DNA of 64,000 nucleotides from Actinoplanes aureus (GCF_015704865.1 NZ_JADQTO010000001.1:310001-374000); one strand, 5' to 3'. Numbered from the stretch's first letter, positions 18,818-27,559 are shown. Numbers and translations are program-made. Notes: generated by a model from the sequence alone, not told the origin.

Positions 18818-19636
18818 ATGCGAGTGATGACCTGGAACGTATGGTGGCGGTTCGGCGCGGACTGGCGGACTCGGGAGCGCCTCATCGCGGAGACGGTCGC
18901 CGAGCACGAGCCGGACCTGCTCGGCCTGGTGGAGAGCTGGGCGGCCGACGGGACGGACCAGCCGCACCGGCTGGCCGAGCGGCACGGCATGCACGCGGTG
19001 TGGGCGCCGTCCGGGCTACCACCCGAGCCGGAACCACCGGAGAATCCCGACCAGCGTGACGTCGGGATCGGAATCGGCCTGGTCAGCCGCTGGCCGATCC
19101 GCGCGACCGAGGTGCACGATCTGCCGAATCCGCAGCGTGGTGGCGTACCGCCGCGGGCACTGCTGGCCACGGTCGACCATCCGGCCGGCCCGTTGCACGT
19201 CATCGTCGGCTGCACCGAATGGGAGCCGGAGTACGCGGCGGACCACCTGGCGCAGTGCCGGGCCCTGGCGGCGCTCGCCACCGACGAGCGGCTGGACGGC
19301 GCGTTGCCGGTGCTGCTGGTCGGCGACCTGAACGCGGCGCCGGGGCAGATCGAGTTGATACCGCTGCTGGACGCGATGGTCGACACCTGGGCGGCGGGCG
19401 GAGGCGATCCGGAGGCGGTCACCCTCGATTCGGCCGTGCCGTACGCGCCGGCGGAGGCGGTGAAGCAGATCGACCGCCGGATCGACCACATCCTCGCCCG
19501 GCCCGGCCGGCCCGGTACGTCGCTGCGGATCAGCCGGGTGTTCCTGGCCGGCGATCGCCCGATCGAGGGGGTCTTCCCGTCGGATCACTACGCGGTCGGC
19601 GCCGACCTGGAGCTTTCACCGCGATCGCTGCAATGA
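18818..19636 (+). CDS. Endonuclease/exonuclease/phosphatase-fold hydrolase
   Basis: This gene encodes 272 residues of the metal-dependent EEP superfamily. Catalytic motifs are the N-terminal MTWNVWWRF, the Glu of DLLGLVESW, GDLNAAPG in the middle and FPSDHYAVGADL at the C-terminus. Members cleave DNA, RNA, phospholipids or small phosphoesters; the substrate is not evident here. There is no signal peptide, so it is cytoplasmic. The start ATG 18818 has no clear ribosome site; ATG 18827 is another option. Its promoter faces that of the adjacent two-component operon. Confidence 0.87.
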   Translation: MRVMTWNVWWRFGADWRTRERLIAETVAEHEPDLLGLVESWAADGTDQPHRLAERHGMHAVWAPSGLPPEPEPPENPDQRDVGIGIGLVSRWPIRATEVHDLPNPQRGGVPPRALLATVDHPAGPLHVIVGCTEWEPEYAADHLAQCRALAALATDERLDGALPVLLVGDLNAAPGQIELIPLLDAMVDTWAAGGGDPEAVTLDSAVPYAPAEAVKQIDRRIDHILARPGRPGTSLRISRVFLAGDRPIEGVFPSDHYAVGADLELSPRSLQ

Positions 19637-19638
19637 TT

Positions 19639-19654
19639 CGGAAAGCGCTCTCCG
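19639..19654. promoter_or_regulatory. LacI-operator-like palindrome
   Basis: CGGAAAGCGCTCTCCG is a 16-bp palindrome apart from one non-matching pair. It is centred on AGCGCT like LacI-family sugar operators in actinobacteria. It lies 3 nt after the EEP-gene stop, with no gene downstream on the plus strand, so its role here is unclear. It may be a relic or a distant control site. Confidence 0.35.
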
Positions 19655-19830
19655 AGCCGTGCTATAAAGGCGGTCCGGGACCTGCCGTCCGGTATGCGCC
19701 GGACAGGCTGTCCACCACCGGGCGGCCGACTTGGGCTTCGATGGATCCGGCCGGCGCCGCGGACTGTGAACGTGCGCAGGCCGCCGTGATCCGGGCGAGG
19801 CGTCGCACACGGGGGGATGCCTCGCCCGCC

Positions 19831-19887
19831 GGCCCGGGCCGTTCCCGGCGGTCCGGGCCGTTCCCGGCGGTCCGGGCCGTTCCCGTG
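19831..19887. repeat. Three 19-bp tandem repeats beside a response-regulator stop
   Basis: Three units of GG(T/C)CCGGGCCGTTCCCGGC follow each other at 19831-19849, 19850-19868 and 19869-19887. They differ at one base in the first and two at the end of the last. The array ends exactly against the stop codon of the minus-strand response-regulator gene. The 251-bp gap from 19637 holds no other gene. Confidence 0.8.
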
Positions 19888-20535
19888 TCAGCGGCCGAGG
19901 CCGGCCTCGCGCGCCCGCACGATCGCCTCGGCCCGGTCCGCGACCTGCAATTTCGTGAAGACGTTGGAGACGTTGTTGCGGACCGTCTTCGGCGACAGGT
20001 AGAGGACCGAGGCGATCTGCGCGTTCGAGCGGCCCGCCGCGAGCAGTTCCAGGATCTCCCGCTCCCGCGCGGTGAGCTGCGGGAACGCGTCCGTGGGCGT
20101 GGGCGGGCCGGCGGCGAAGAACTCGGCGATGCGCAGCGCGAGGGTGGCTCCGAAGACCGCGCCGCCGGCCGCCACCGTGGTGATCGCCCGGACGATCTCC
20201 TCCTGCTCGGCGCCCTTCACCAGATAGCCACGGGCGCCGGCCCGGATCGCGGCGAAGACGGTGCCGTCGTCCTCCGACATGGTCAGCACCAGCACGCCGA
20301 CCCCGGGCGCGTCGGCGGCCAGCCTGCGCGTGGCCTCCACACCGTTGAGCCGGGGCATCTGCACGTCCATCACCACGACGTCCGGCAGCAGACGGGTGGC
20401 CGCGGCGACCGCCTCCGCGCCGTCCGCGGCGGTGCCCGCGACCTCGATGCCGTCGACCGTGGCCAGCAGCATGGCCAGCCCGTCCCGGAAGATCGGGTGG
20501 TCGTCCGCCACGAGAACGCGAATCGGATCGGTCAC
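19888..20535 (-). CDS. NarL/LuxR-family response regulator
   Basis: This gene encodes 215 residues. The receiver has the DD pair in LVADDHPIF, the phospho-acceptor Asp in VVVMDVQMPRL and the Lys in GYLVKGAEQEE. The LuxR helix-turn-helix follows with LTAREREILELLAAGRSNAQIAS and KTVRNNVSNVFTKLQV. Start GTG 20535 overlaps the kinase stop by 4 bp (GTGA), so the two are coupled. Its likely binding sites are the GTCCCG palindromes in front of the kinase gene. Confidence 0.94.
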   Translation of the reverse strand: MTDPIRVLVADDHPIFRDGLAMLLATVDGIEVAGTAADGAEAVAAATRLLPDVVVMDVQMPRLNGVEATRRLAADAPGVGVLVLTMSEDDGTVFAAIRAGARGYLVKGAEQEEIVRAITTVAAGGAVFGATLALRIAEFFAAGPPTPTDAFPQLTAREREILELLAAGRSNAQIASVLYLSPKTVRNNVSNVFTKLQVADRAEAIVRAREAGLGR

Positions 20536-22571
20536 TTGAGCACTCCCATGGGTAGCCGGGCCCGGACCGTGGTGCCGCGGTCGCCGGGGCACTCTATCCG
20601 GCACTCGCCGCCCAGCTCAGCGGCCCGTTCGCGGAGCGAGACCAGGCCGACGCCGGTCGGCGTGCCGGACGGGATGCCGACCCCGTCGTCGGTGATCTCG
20701 ACGATCAGTTCACCGTCGGTGACGTCCAGGCGGATCCGGCAGGACGTCGCCGAGGCGTGCCGGACCACGTTCGTCAGGGCCTCCGAGGCGATCCGGTACG
20801 CGGCCACCTCCACCGCCGCCGGCAACTGGTCCAGGCCCTCGCCGTCGACCGTCACGGTGAGCCCGGGCGCCCGCAGCCGGGCCGCCTGCTGCCGGATCGC
20901 GCCGAGCAGGCCGACGTCGTCCAGCGCCGGCGGGCGCAGGTCGTGCACCAGGCGCCGCACGTCCGCGACCGCGGCTCCGGCGTCCTCCCGGGCCTGTTTC
21001 AGCAGCCGGTCCGCCTCCTGCGGGTTCTTGGCGGCCAGGTTGCGGGCGGTGTCGATGCGCAGCGCGACGCCGCCCAGCGTCGGGCCGAGCCCGTCGTGCA
21101 GGTCGCGGCGCAGGCGGCGCCGCTCCTCCTCCCGGGCCGCCACGATCAGCTCCCGGCTGCGCTGGAGCTCGCGCACCAGGTGCGCGGACCGGGCGGCGAT
21201 CGCGGCCTGCCGCACCACGTCGCCGAGCAGGCGTTCGTCCCGCTTGGAGAGGGCGACCCGGGGACCGTCGGCGGGCAGCACGACCCGGCCCACGGTCTCC
21301 CCGCGGTAGCTGATCGGCAGCGTGGTGGCCGCGCCGGTAAGCGTCCCCAGCGTGGCGATCACCTTGGCGCCGCCGGGCTGATCCACCTCCACCGACACGT
21401 ACGGCGAACGGAACGCCTCGGCGACCGCACGGGCCACGGCGAGCAGCTCGTCCTCCGGCGACGTGGACCGTTCCAGCTGCTCGGCGAGCCCGGCGACCAC
21501 CCGGTACGGGTCGTCGCGCCGGCCGAGCACGAGTCGCCGGACGAGCAGCCACAGCCGGTGCCGCAGCGGCCCGTAGCCCGCGGTGACCAGCAGCAGGGCG
21601 ACCACGGCGGCGTCCCGTTCCGGCAGGCTCTGCCCGAGCAGCAGACCGGTGACCCCGAGCACGCACGCGTCGACGATCAGGACGGTAACCGCCATCGCCG
21701 CGTACAGGACGGTGCCGCCGAGCAGCCGGTCGATGTCGAGCAGGGTGGGACGCACGATCGCCACGGCCACCACCGCGCCGGTGAAGCCGACCGTCGGGCC
21801 GAGCGCGATCGCGGACAGCTCGGGCAGGGCCAGGACCCCGGCGACCACCAGCAGATTGACGATCGCGGCCCAGAGCAGCCAGCGCATCCGCAGCCGGTCC
21901 TCACCGACCACGCTCCGGTACCGGTGGACGACCACCGCCACCGGCGCCAGCATCCCGAGCGGCAGAGCCAGGAACGACAGCTGCATGATCGCAACCCACC
22001 AGCCGTCGGGCAGCGCGATCGAGGTCGGGTCGAGGTTCAGACCGGCGAACGGCTCGGGCAGCGGCGTACCGGCCCGCTCCTGGGCGCTGGCGGCCGGCAC
22101 GAACAGATGGACCACCGGCATCAGACCGGTCAGCGCGAGGCTCGCGTAGGCGAAGATCCGCCACCGCCCGTCGGGCAACCGGCCACTCGGATAGATCAGC
22201 AACAGCAGCGGGACCCAGATCATCAGCGCGGCGCCGAGCCGCTGATAGACGTAGAAGGCGGCCGAGGCGCCGGGCAGATCGAACCAGGTGGCGTAGCCCA
22301 GCCAACTCCCCGCGGTGGCGTCCAGGCACCAGTGCACGCCGGCCAGGCTGAGCAGCCAGGCGACCGGGTGCCGGGGCATCCGGCGCAGCAGCAGCGCGCC
22401 CGGGATCGCCAGGCCCAGCCCGGGTATCCCGGCGGTCCACGCCAGGTCGGCCTCGATCTGCTCGCGGTGGGCCGCCGGGACTCGCAGGTCCAGCAGCGAG
22501 GCACCGATCAGCGAACCGACCGACACCGCGACCACCACGACGGCCGCGAGCGATGCCCTCTTCACGCGCAC
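20532..22571 (-). CDS. Membrane histidine kinase, NarL type, with GAF-like domain
   Basis: This gene encodes about 679 residues. The N-terminal half has about eight to ten hydrophobic helices, a non-canonical sensor of the integral-membrane type. A GAF-like region of residues 380-480 precedes the HisKA_3 domain, with the phospho-His in RRLRRDLHDGLGPTLGGV. The HATPase follows with ALTNVVRHA and DDGVGIP. Start is GTG 22571 or 22565; neither has a Shine-Dalgarno, so a leaderless transcript is possible. It is transcribed with the response regulator and divergent from a membrane protein gene. Confidence 0.92.
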   Translation of the reverse strand: MRVKRASLAAVVVVAVSVGSLIGASLLDLRVPAAHREQIEADLAWTAGIPGLGLAIPGALLLRRMPRHPVAWLLSLAGVHWCLDATAGSWLGYATWFDLPGASAAFYVYQRLGAALMIWVPLLLLIYPSGRLPDGRWRIFAYASLALTGLMPVVHLFVPAASAQERAGTPLPEPFAGLNLDPTSIALPDGWWVAIMQLSFLALPLGMLAPVAVVVHRYRSVVGEDRLRMRWLLWAAIVNLLVVAGVLALPELSAIALGPTVGFTGAVVAVAIVRPTLLDIDRLLGGTVLYAAMAVTVLIVDACVLGVTGLLLGQSLPERDAAVVALLLVTAGYGPLRHRLWLLVRRLVLGRRDDPYRVVAGLAEQLERSTSPEDELLAVARAVAEAFRSPYVSVEVDQPGGAKVIATLGTLTGAATTLPISYRGETVGRVVLPADGPRVALSKRDERLLGDVVRQAAIAARSAHLVRELQRSRELIVAAREEERRRLRRDLHDGLGPTLGGVALRIDTARNLAAKNPQEADRLLKQAREDAGAAVADVRRLVHDLRPPALDDVGLLGAIRQQAARLRAPGLTVTVDGEGLDQLPAAVEVAAYRIASEALTNVVRHASATSCRIRLDVTDGELIVEITDDGVGIPSGTPTGVGLVSLRERAAELGGECRIECPGDRGTTVRARLPMGVLK

Positions 22572-22607
22572 ATCGTCGCAGGCCAGGTGTCCCGTGGTCG
22601 CTGGGCG

Positions 22608-22684
22608 GATGTCCCGGGCCACCCGGGACATCGCAGAGGACGCGACCGGTGGCGCGCGGCCCTGCCCGCCCGGGACACGTCCCG
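22608..22684. promoter_or_regulatory. GTCCCG/CGGGAC palindromes in divergent promoter
   Basis: A perfect 11-bp inverted repeat lies at 22608-22632: arm GATGTCCCGGG, 3-bp spacer CCA, arm CCCGGGACATC. A second shorter pair, CGGGAC-AC-GTCCCG, lies at 22671-22684, and a lone GTGTCCCG lies at 22587. They sit between the kinase gene and the membrane-protein gene, as expected for autoregulated NarL-type operators. Confidence 0.75.
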
Positions 22685-22723
22685 ACCAGAGTTCTCCCCG
22701 TCAACACCTCGGGAGGAAACGAA

Positions 22724-23353
22724 ATGAGCATCAGCACCACGCCGGCCCCCGCCCGCACCGACGACCAGGCCACCACCTCTATCAGCACGAAGACCGTCCG
22801 CCGGACCGGGTGGGCGGTGGCGTTCGGGGCGGCCCTCTGGTCGGCGACGTACTTCGCCTTCAACCCGCAGAGCACCGACTCGACCGAGATGACGATCATC
22901 GACGTCGGCGCGCTGCCCGCCCAGTTCGCCCTCCTCGCCCTGGTGACCGTGCAGCTCAGGACCGGCGCGACCGGCGTCACCCGGGCCGCCCGGGCCATGC
23001 TCCGGGTCGAGATGGTCCTGCTCAGCCTCGCCACGCTGTGGACCGTGCTGCACGGTCTCGTACCGTCCTTCCGGGACGACCTGTGGCTGGCGATCCTGGA
23101 CGTGTTCTGGCCGCTGTCGATGCTCGGCATGCTGGTGATCGGTGTGAAGATCGCCTTCGCCGGACGCTGGCAGGGCCTGGCCCGCTGGTACCCGCTGATC
23201 GCCGAGAGCTGGGTCTTCATCACCCTCCCCGCGATGGGCATCTTCGGCATCACGGTCGGCCGCTTCGTCGGCGCCACCCACCTGCTGGTCGGCTACGCCG
23301 CCCTGGGCGTCCTGCTCGCGCTGCGGCCGCAGCTGACCGGCGCCCGCGACTGA
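22724..23353 (+). CDS. Multi-pass membrane protein next to a NarL-type system
   Basis: This gene encodes 209 residues with about six hydrophobic helices after a cytoplasmic Ser/Thr-rich N-terminus of about 25 residues. It has no recognised domain. ATG 22724 follows GGGAGGAAAC. The divergent arrangement with the kinase/regulator pair and the shared palindromes suggest it is the main target of that system, for instance a stress-response membrane component. Function is unknown. Confidence 0.8.
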   Translation: MSISTTPAPARTDDQATTSISTKTVRRTGWAVAFGAALWSATYFAFNPQSTDSTEMTIIDVGALPAQFALLALVTVQLRTGATGVTRAARAMLRVEMVLLSLATLWTVLHGLVPSFRDDLWLAILDVFWPLSMLGMLVIGVKIAFAGRWQGLARWYPLIAESWVFITLPAMGIFGITVGRFVGATHLLVGYAALGVLLALRPQLTGARD

Positions 23354-23488
23354 TTCAAAACCTTTGAGGGGTACGCGTCAGCGGCCGTCCCGCCGGATTT
23401 CCGGCCGTCCCCGGAGGTCCACGCGGCCACCAGCCACACCGGGCCCCAGCGCGACCGCCGGGCCCATGCAGTCGATGAACCAGCCGCC

Positions 23489-23519
23489 ACGCGCCAGCCG
23501 GATCCGCCGGCTGGCGCGT
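23489..23519. terminator. Bidirectional hairpin between convergent membrane-protein genes
   Basis: Arms ACGCGCCAGCCGG (23489-23501) and CCGGCTGGCGCGT (23507-23519) pair perfectly over 13 bp, with a 5-nt loop. It lies between the ends of the two convergent membrane-protein genes, 136 bp after one and 20 bp before the other. It has no U-tract but is the only strong hairpin there. Confidence 0.7.
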
Positions 23520-23538
23520 CACGCTGGGCCGGCTCCGG

Positions 23539-24105
23539 TTATCCGGCGGGCACCGGAGCGGGCTTGTCCGGCGCGGGCCGCAGCGTACGCAGGCCCAGGT
23601 AGAGGAAGGGCAGCAGGAGCACCAGGTCGGCCGCGTGGATCAGGAACTCCTCGCGGGTGATCCGGCTGAGCGGGAAGAGCAGGCCGCCGAGCACGATAAG
23701 CAACGCCACCGGGACCGGCGTGGCCCGGAGCTTGAGCAGCAGCGCGCCGAGCAGCATCAGTGAGATCGGGAAGAGCGGGCCGCAGAGCCAGTAGAGGACG
23801 TTCGCCGGCAGCAGGTACGCGTTGAGCAGCTCGATCGCCCTCTCGTGCGAGATCCCGAAGATCACCTCGTGGAGCGCCTGCACGCTGAAGGCGACCCCGC
23901 CGATCACCCCGAAGACGGTCATCGGGAGTGCGACCGCGACGTAGCGGGGTGCGCGCGGACGCAGCTGCTGGTAGACGCCGATCAAGCCGATCAGCCAGCA
24001 GCCGAGACCGATGCTGACGAGGGTGGCGCCGGTGGCGTCCGGGCCGTCACCCTTGGTGAAGAAGCCGGCGGCGAGAATGAGCGCCGGACCGAGAATGATG
24101 AACAT
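23539..24105 (-). CDS. Multi-pass membrane protein
   Basis: This gene encodes 188 residues with about six transmembrane helices. The N-terminus FIILGPALILAAGFFTKGDG and the middle segment GVAFSVQALHEVIFGIS are typical of small membrane proteins of unknown function. It lies downstream of the response-regulator gene on the same strand, with the TACCACG palindrome 59 bp upstream of its start. It may therefore be a regulated target of that system. No catalytic motif is seen. Confidence 0.78.
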   Translation of the reverse strand: MFIILGPALILAAGFFTKGDGPDATGATLVSIGLGCWLIGLIGVYQQLRPRAPRYVAVALPMTVFGVIGGVAFSVQALHEVIFGISHERAIELLNAYLLPANVLYWLCGPLFPISLMLLGALLLKLRATPVPVALLIVLGGLLFPLSRITREEFLIHAADLVLLLPFLYLGLRTLRPAPDKPAPVPAG

Positions 24106-24162
24106 GCGGCCGACGCTATGAACGATCGACGCCGACGGAATTCCCCGAGCGTGGCAGGGCGG

Positions 24163-24828
24163 CTACCACGGTCGTGGTACCCGGGCCAGCCCCCAGCGGT
24201 ACGCGAAGACCACGAGTTGACCCCGGTCCCGGGCGCCGAGCTTGGTCATCGCCCGGTTGGTGTGCGTCTTCGCGGTCGCCGGGCTCATCCGCAGCCGATC
24301 CGCGATCTCCGAGGTCGACAGGCCGTCCGCGACCATCGCCACGACCTCGCGCTCCCGGGCGGTGAGCGTGCGGACCGCGGGCGGCGGACCGGAGCCCTCC
24401 GGCCTGGCGAAGGCGGCGATCAGACGGCGGGTCACGGCGGGTGCCAGCAGGGCGCCCCCGGCCGCGACCACCCGGACGGCGTGGCGCAGTTCGTCCGGGC
24501 TGACGTCCTTGAGCAGGAATCCGACGGCGCCGGCCTGGAGGGCGGAGTAGACGTACTCGTCCAGCTCGAAGGTGGTCAGCACGATCACCCGTACGCCGGG
24601 GAGCCGGTCGTCGCCGAGGATCCGGCGGGTCGCGGTCAGACCGTCGGTGCCGGGCATGCGTACGTCCATCAGCACCACGTCCGGCCGGTGCGCCCGGGTC
24701 AGCGCGATCGCCTCGTCGCCGTCGCCGGCCTCGGCCACCACCTCGATCTCCGGTACGCGCTCGAGCAGCACCCGGAAGCCGGCCCGGACCAGGGCCTCGT
24801 CATCGGCGATCAGGACACGCACCGTCAT
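24163..24828 (-). CDS. NarL/LuxR-family response regulator
   Basis: This gene encodes 221 residues. The receiver shows DDEALVRAGF, the phospho-acceptor Asp in DVVLMDVRMPG and the Lys in GFLLKDVSPDEL. The output domain has LTAREREVVAMVADGLSTSEIADRL and AKTHTNRAMTKLGARDRGQL. The ATG overlaps the kinase stop by 4 bp (ATGA). Its stop codon lies within a TACCACG palindrome that is repeated upstream of the kinase gene, so the protein probably binds this motif and regulates itself. Confidence 0.94.
   Translation of the reverse strand: MTVRVLIADDEALVRAGFRVLLERVPEIEVVAEAGDGDEAIALTRAHRPDVVLMDVRMPGTDGLTATRRILGDDRLPGVRVIVLTTFELDEYVYSALQAGAVGFLLKDVSPDELRHAVRVVAAGGALLAPAVTRRLIAAFARPEGSGPPPAVRTLTAREREVVAMVADGLSTSEIADRLRMSPATAKTHTNRAMTKLGARDRGQLVVFAYRWGLARVPRPW
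24164..24179. promoter_or_regulatory. TACCACG-N2-CGTGGTA operator, copy 1
   Basis: TACCACGGTCGTGGTA is a 7-bp perfect inverted repeat with a 2-bp spacer. It overlaps the end of the response-regulator gene and lies 59 bp upstream of the next minus-strand gene, the membrane protein at 23539-24105. Confidence 0.8.
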
Positions 24829-25910
24829 CCCGGCAGCCAGCCGCGGACCTCGAAGCCGCCTTCGCCACGTGGGCCGGCGCGCAGCCATCCGCCCAGGCCG
24901 CGAGCCCGTTCGACCATGCCCCGCAGGCCGTTGCCGGGCGGTCCGCCGCCGCCCCGGCCGTCGTCGTCGACGGCCAGCGACAGGCCGTCCGGCTGATAGC
25001 CCACCCGCACCTCGATGTGTCCCGCCCCGGAGTGCCGGACCGCGTTGGCGACCGCTTCCTGCAGGATCCGGTAGGCGGTCGCCTCCACCGCCCGCGGCAG
25101 CCGACGCGGGCTTCCCTCCCGGATCAGGACCGCTCCGGTGTCCGCGACCAGCTCCGGGAGGCGGTCGAGGGTGGGCGCGGGTGCCGCGGGGCGGTCGGTG
25201 AGCGGCTGCTCGCGGCTGCCGTCCCGCAGGACACCGACCGCCGCCCGCAGCTCGGCCATCGCGTCGCGGGCCGCCTGGCGGACCGTCTCCAGCGCCGCCC
25301 GGGCCCCCTCCGGGTCGTCGCGCTGGATCTCCGCGGCCACCCCGGCCTGCACGGCGACGACCGCGAGAGTGTGCGCGGTGACGTCGTGCAGCTCTCGCGC
25401 GATCCGGATCCGCTCCTGGGTGAGCTGGTGCTCCCGCTCCGCGTCGGCCATCGCCAGCCGGGCCCGGCGGCCGCGCACCACCTCGCCGAGCAGCAGCGCC
25501 GCCAGGAAGATGCCGGTCGAGCCGTCGAGGGTCGCGTCCAGCGGGCCGACGCCGGAGACGGCCATCCGGCTGTGGGCGTCCAGCAGGACGAGTGCACCGG
25601 CGAAGGTGAGGCCGAGACGGCGGTGCGGCGCGACCGCTACCGAATAGAGGGCGATCCACACCGGCACGGCCGGCGCGCCGCCGGGATAGCGGAGCACGTG
25701 GTAGGTGATGAAGAGCGCCCCGACCGCCGCGAGAGTCAGTGCGGGGAGCCGCCGCCGCAGGAGCAGGGCCAGCGCCATGGCGGCGACCAGCGCGTACGCC
25801 AGGGTGTCCGGTGCGCGGTCGGCGGGGAGGACCGGCGCGACGGCCACCCGGGCGGTGGCGAGTGCGAAGGCGAGGACCGCCGGCCCCACGTCGGTCATCC
25901 AGCGCCGCAT
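24825..25910 (-). CDS. NarL-type sensor histidine kinase
   Basis: This gene encodes 361 residues. The first about 150 residues contain five or six membrane helices. The HisKA_3 segment has the phospho-His in RIARELHDVTAHTLAVV, and the HATPase has AVANAVRHSG and DDDGRGGGG. Such short kinases with helical membrane sensors are common in actinobacteria, usually beside ABC or membrane targets. It overlaps the regulator gene by 4 bp. The palindrome 35 bp upstream suggests autoregulation. Confidence 0.93.
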   Translation of the reverse strand: MRRWMTDVGPAVLAFALATARVAVAPVLPADRAPDTLAYALVAAMALALLLRRRLPALTLAAVGALFITYHVLRYPGGAPAVPVWIALYSVAVAPHRRLGLTFAGALVLLDAHSRMAVSGVGPLDATLDGSTGIFLAALLLGEVVRGRRARLAMADAEREHQLTQERIRIARELHDVTAHTLAVVAVQAGVAAEIQRDDPEGARAALETVRQAARDAMAELRAAVGVLRDGSREQPLTDRPAAPAPTLDRLPELVADTGAVLIREGSPRRLPRAVEATAYRILQEAVANAVRHSGAGHIEVRVGYQPDGLSLAVDDDGRGGGGPPGNGLRGMVERARGLGGWLRAGPRGEGGFEVRGWLPG

Positions 25911-25944
25911 GTCGACACGGTACGGAAGGAGAGCCCCGGAGGCG

Positions 25945-25960
25945 TACCACGAACGTGGTA
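25945..25960. promoter_or_regulatory. TACCACG-N2-CGTGGTA operator, copy 2
   Basis: TACCACGAACGTGGTA has the same 7-bp arms as copy 1, with a different 2-bp centre. It lies 35 bp upstream of the kinase start in the gap to the GST-like gene. The matching motif 1.8 kb away, at the end of the same operon, makes it the likely operator for the response regulator. Confidence 0.85.
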
Positions 25961-26072
25961 GGCCACCGCATCAGCCCGGCGGTCGCCGGGCGGCCTGGGG
26001 TGGCAGGCGACCGCGCGGTAGTCGGGGGACTTCGCATGGGCGTACCCCTGAATTCGGGGTATTGGGGTTTTC

Positions 26073-27065
26073 ATGGCCTACGTGAATCCGTCGGGTGAGT
26101 TCACCCGTGATCAGCGCTACATAGCCACCCGGATCACCGCCGACGGGCGGGACGGGTATCCGGTGGAGCCCGGCCGGTACCGGCTGGTCGTCAGCCGGGC
26201 GTGCCCGTGGGCGAACCGGTCGATCATCGTGCGGCGGCTGCTCGGGCTGGAAGACGTGCTCTCGATGGGCGTGTGCGGGCCGACGCATGACGAGCGGAGC
26301 TGGACCTTCGACCTGGATCCGGGCGGGCGGGATCCGGTGCTCGGGATCGAGCGCCTCCAGGAGGCGTTCCTGGCGCGGTTCCCGGACTACGACAAGGGCA
26401 TCACGGTGCCGGCCATCGTGGACGTGCCGACCGGGAAGGTGGTCACCAACGACTTCGCGCAGATCACCGTCGACCTGTCGGTGGAGTGGGCGAAACACCA
26501 TCGGGCGGGAGCGCCGCAGCTGTATCCGGCGGCGTTGCGGGACGAGATCGACTCGGTGAACGAGGTGGTCTTCAAGGACGTCAACAACGGGGTCTACCGG
26601 GCCGGGTTCGCGGGGTCGCAGGAGGCCTATTCCACCGCCTACGCGCGCCTGTTCGAGCGGCTGGACTGGCTGTCCGCGCGGCTGGAGGGGCAGCGTTACC
26701 TGGTCGGGGACACGATCACCGAGGCGGACGTCCGGCTGTTCACGACTCTGGTGCGCTTCGATGCCGTCTATCACGGGCACTTCAAGTGCAATCGGCAGAA
26801 GCTCAGCGAGATGCCCGTGCTGTGGGCCTATGCCCGGGATCTCTTCCAGACGCCGGGGTTCGGGGACACGATCGACTTCGGGCACATCAAGCGGCACTAC
26901 TACGAGGTGCACCGGGACATCAATCCGACCGGGATCGTGCCGGACGGGCCGGATCTGAGCGGGTGGCTGACGCCGCACGGGCGGGAGGCGCTGGGTGGGC
27001 GGCCGTTCGGAGACGGCACTCCCCCTGGCCCGCCGCAGCCCGGGGAAGCGGTCGCTAGGGCCTGA
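26073..27065 (+). CDS. Xi-class glutathione S-transferase-like reductase
   Basis: This gene encodes 330 residues. The thioredoxin-like N-domain has the catalytic motif SRACPWANR, in which the Cys attacks the thiol conjugate. The C-terminal helical domain contains YLVGDTITEADVRLFTTLVRFDAVYHGHFKCN, diagnostic of the glutathionyl-hydroquinone reductase family (YqjG/ECM4). Actinobacteria use mycothiol rather than glutathione, so the natural thiol may be mycothiol. The reaction would be reduction of conjugated quinones. The start is ATG 26073, without an obvious Shine-Dalgarno. Confidence 0.92.
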   Translation: MAYVNPSGEFTRDQRYIATRITADGRDGYPVEPGRYRLVVSRACPWANRSIIVRRLLGLEDVLSMGVCGPTHDERSWTFDLDPGGRDPVLGIERLQEAFLARFPDYDKGITVPAIVDVPTGKVVTNDFAQITVDLSVEWAKHHRAGAPQLYPAALRDEIDSVNEVVFKDVNNGVYRAGFAGSQEAYSTAYARLFERLDWLSARLEGQRYLVGDTITEADVRLFTTLVRFDAVYHGHFKCNRQKLSEMPVLWAYARDLFQTPGFGDTIDFGHIKRHYYEVHRDINPTGIVPDGPDLSGWLTPHGREALGGRPFGDGTPPGPPQPGEAVARA

Positions 27066-27076
27066 CTCGGAAGGCC

Positions 27077-27559
27077 CTAGCGGTCGTTGAGGAGGTCGCG
27101 GAGCAGGGAGTCCAGCTGGGCCCGCTTCGCCGGTGGCAGGTGGCCGAGGAGTCGTTGCTGCTCGGCGAGGCCGGCGCTGACCGCCTGGTCGGCCACCTCG
27201 AACCCCTTCTCGGTGAGGCGGACCAGCACGCCGCGCCGGTCCTCCGGGTCGGGTGAGCGGGCGACCAGCCCGGCCTTCTCCAGGCGGTCCACCCGGGCGG
27301 TGGTGCCGCCGGTGCTCAGCATCATCGAGGCGGAGAGCGCGCCCGGGGAGAGCTGGAACGGCTTGCCGGAGCGGCGCAGCGTGGCCAGGACGTCGAACTC
27401 GGGGCGGCCGATGCCGTAGGCGGCGTAGGCACGTTCGACGGCGTCGCCGGCCAGCCGGGCCAGCCGGTAGATCCGGCCGAACACACCCATCGCCTCGGTG
27501 TCCAGGTCGGGCCGCTCGCGTGCCCACTGCTCCAGGATCCGGTCCACGCCGTCGCTCAT
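27077..27559 (-). CDS. MarR-family transcriptional regulator
   Basis: This gene encodes 160 residues. The winged helix has LSPGALSASMMLSTGGTTARVDRLEKAGLVARSPDPEDRRGVLVRLTEKG, with the D-x-R-x wing motif. ATG 27559 is taken as start; a GTG one codon before is an alternative, and there is no strong Shine-Dalgarno. It is divergent from the EamA transporter gene. A TATCT-N8-AGATA site lies between them, so it likely represses that transporter and itself. Confidence 0.93.
   Translation of the reverse strand: MSDGVDRILEQWARERPDLDTEAMGVFGRIYRLARLAGDAVERAYAAYGIGRPEFDVLATLRRSGKPFQLSPGALSASMMLSTGGTTARVDRLEKAGLVARSPDPEDRRGVLVRLTEKGFEVADQAVSAGLAEQQRLLGHLPPAKRAQLDSLLRDLLNDR

Noticed and set aside
19831-19887. 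Possible CRISPR array
   Set aside because: The units are contiguous without spacers, so it is a simple tandem repeat; no cas genes are nearby.
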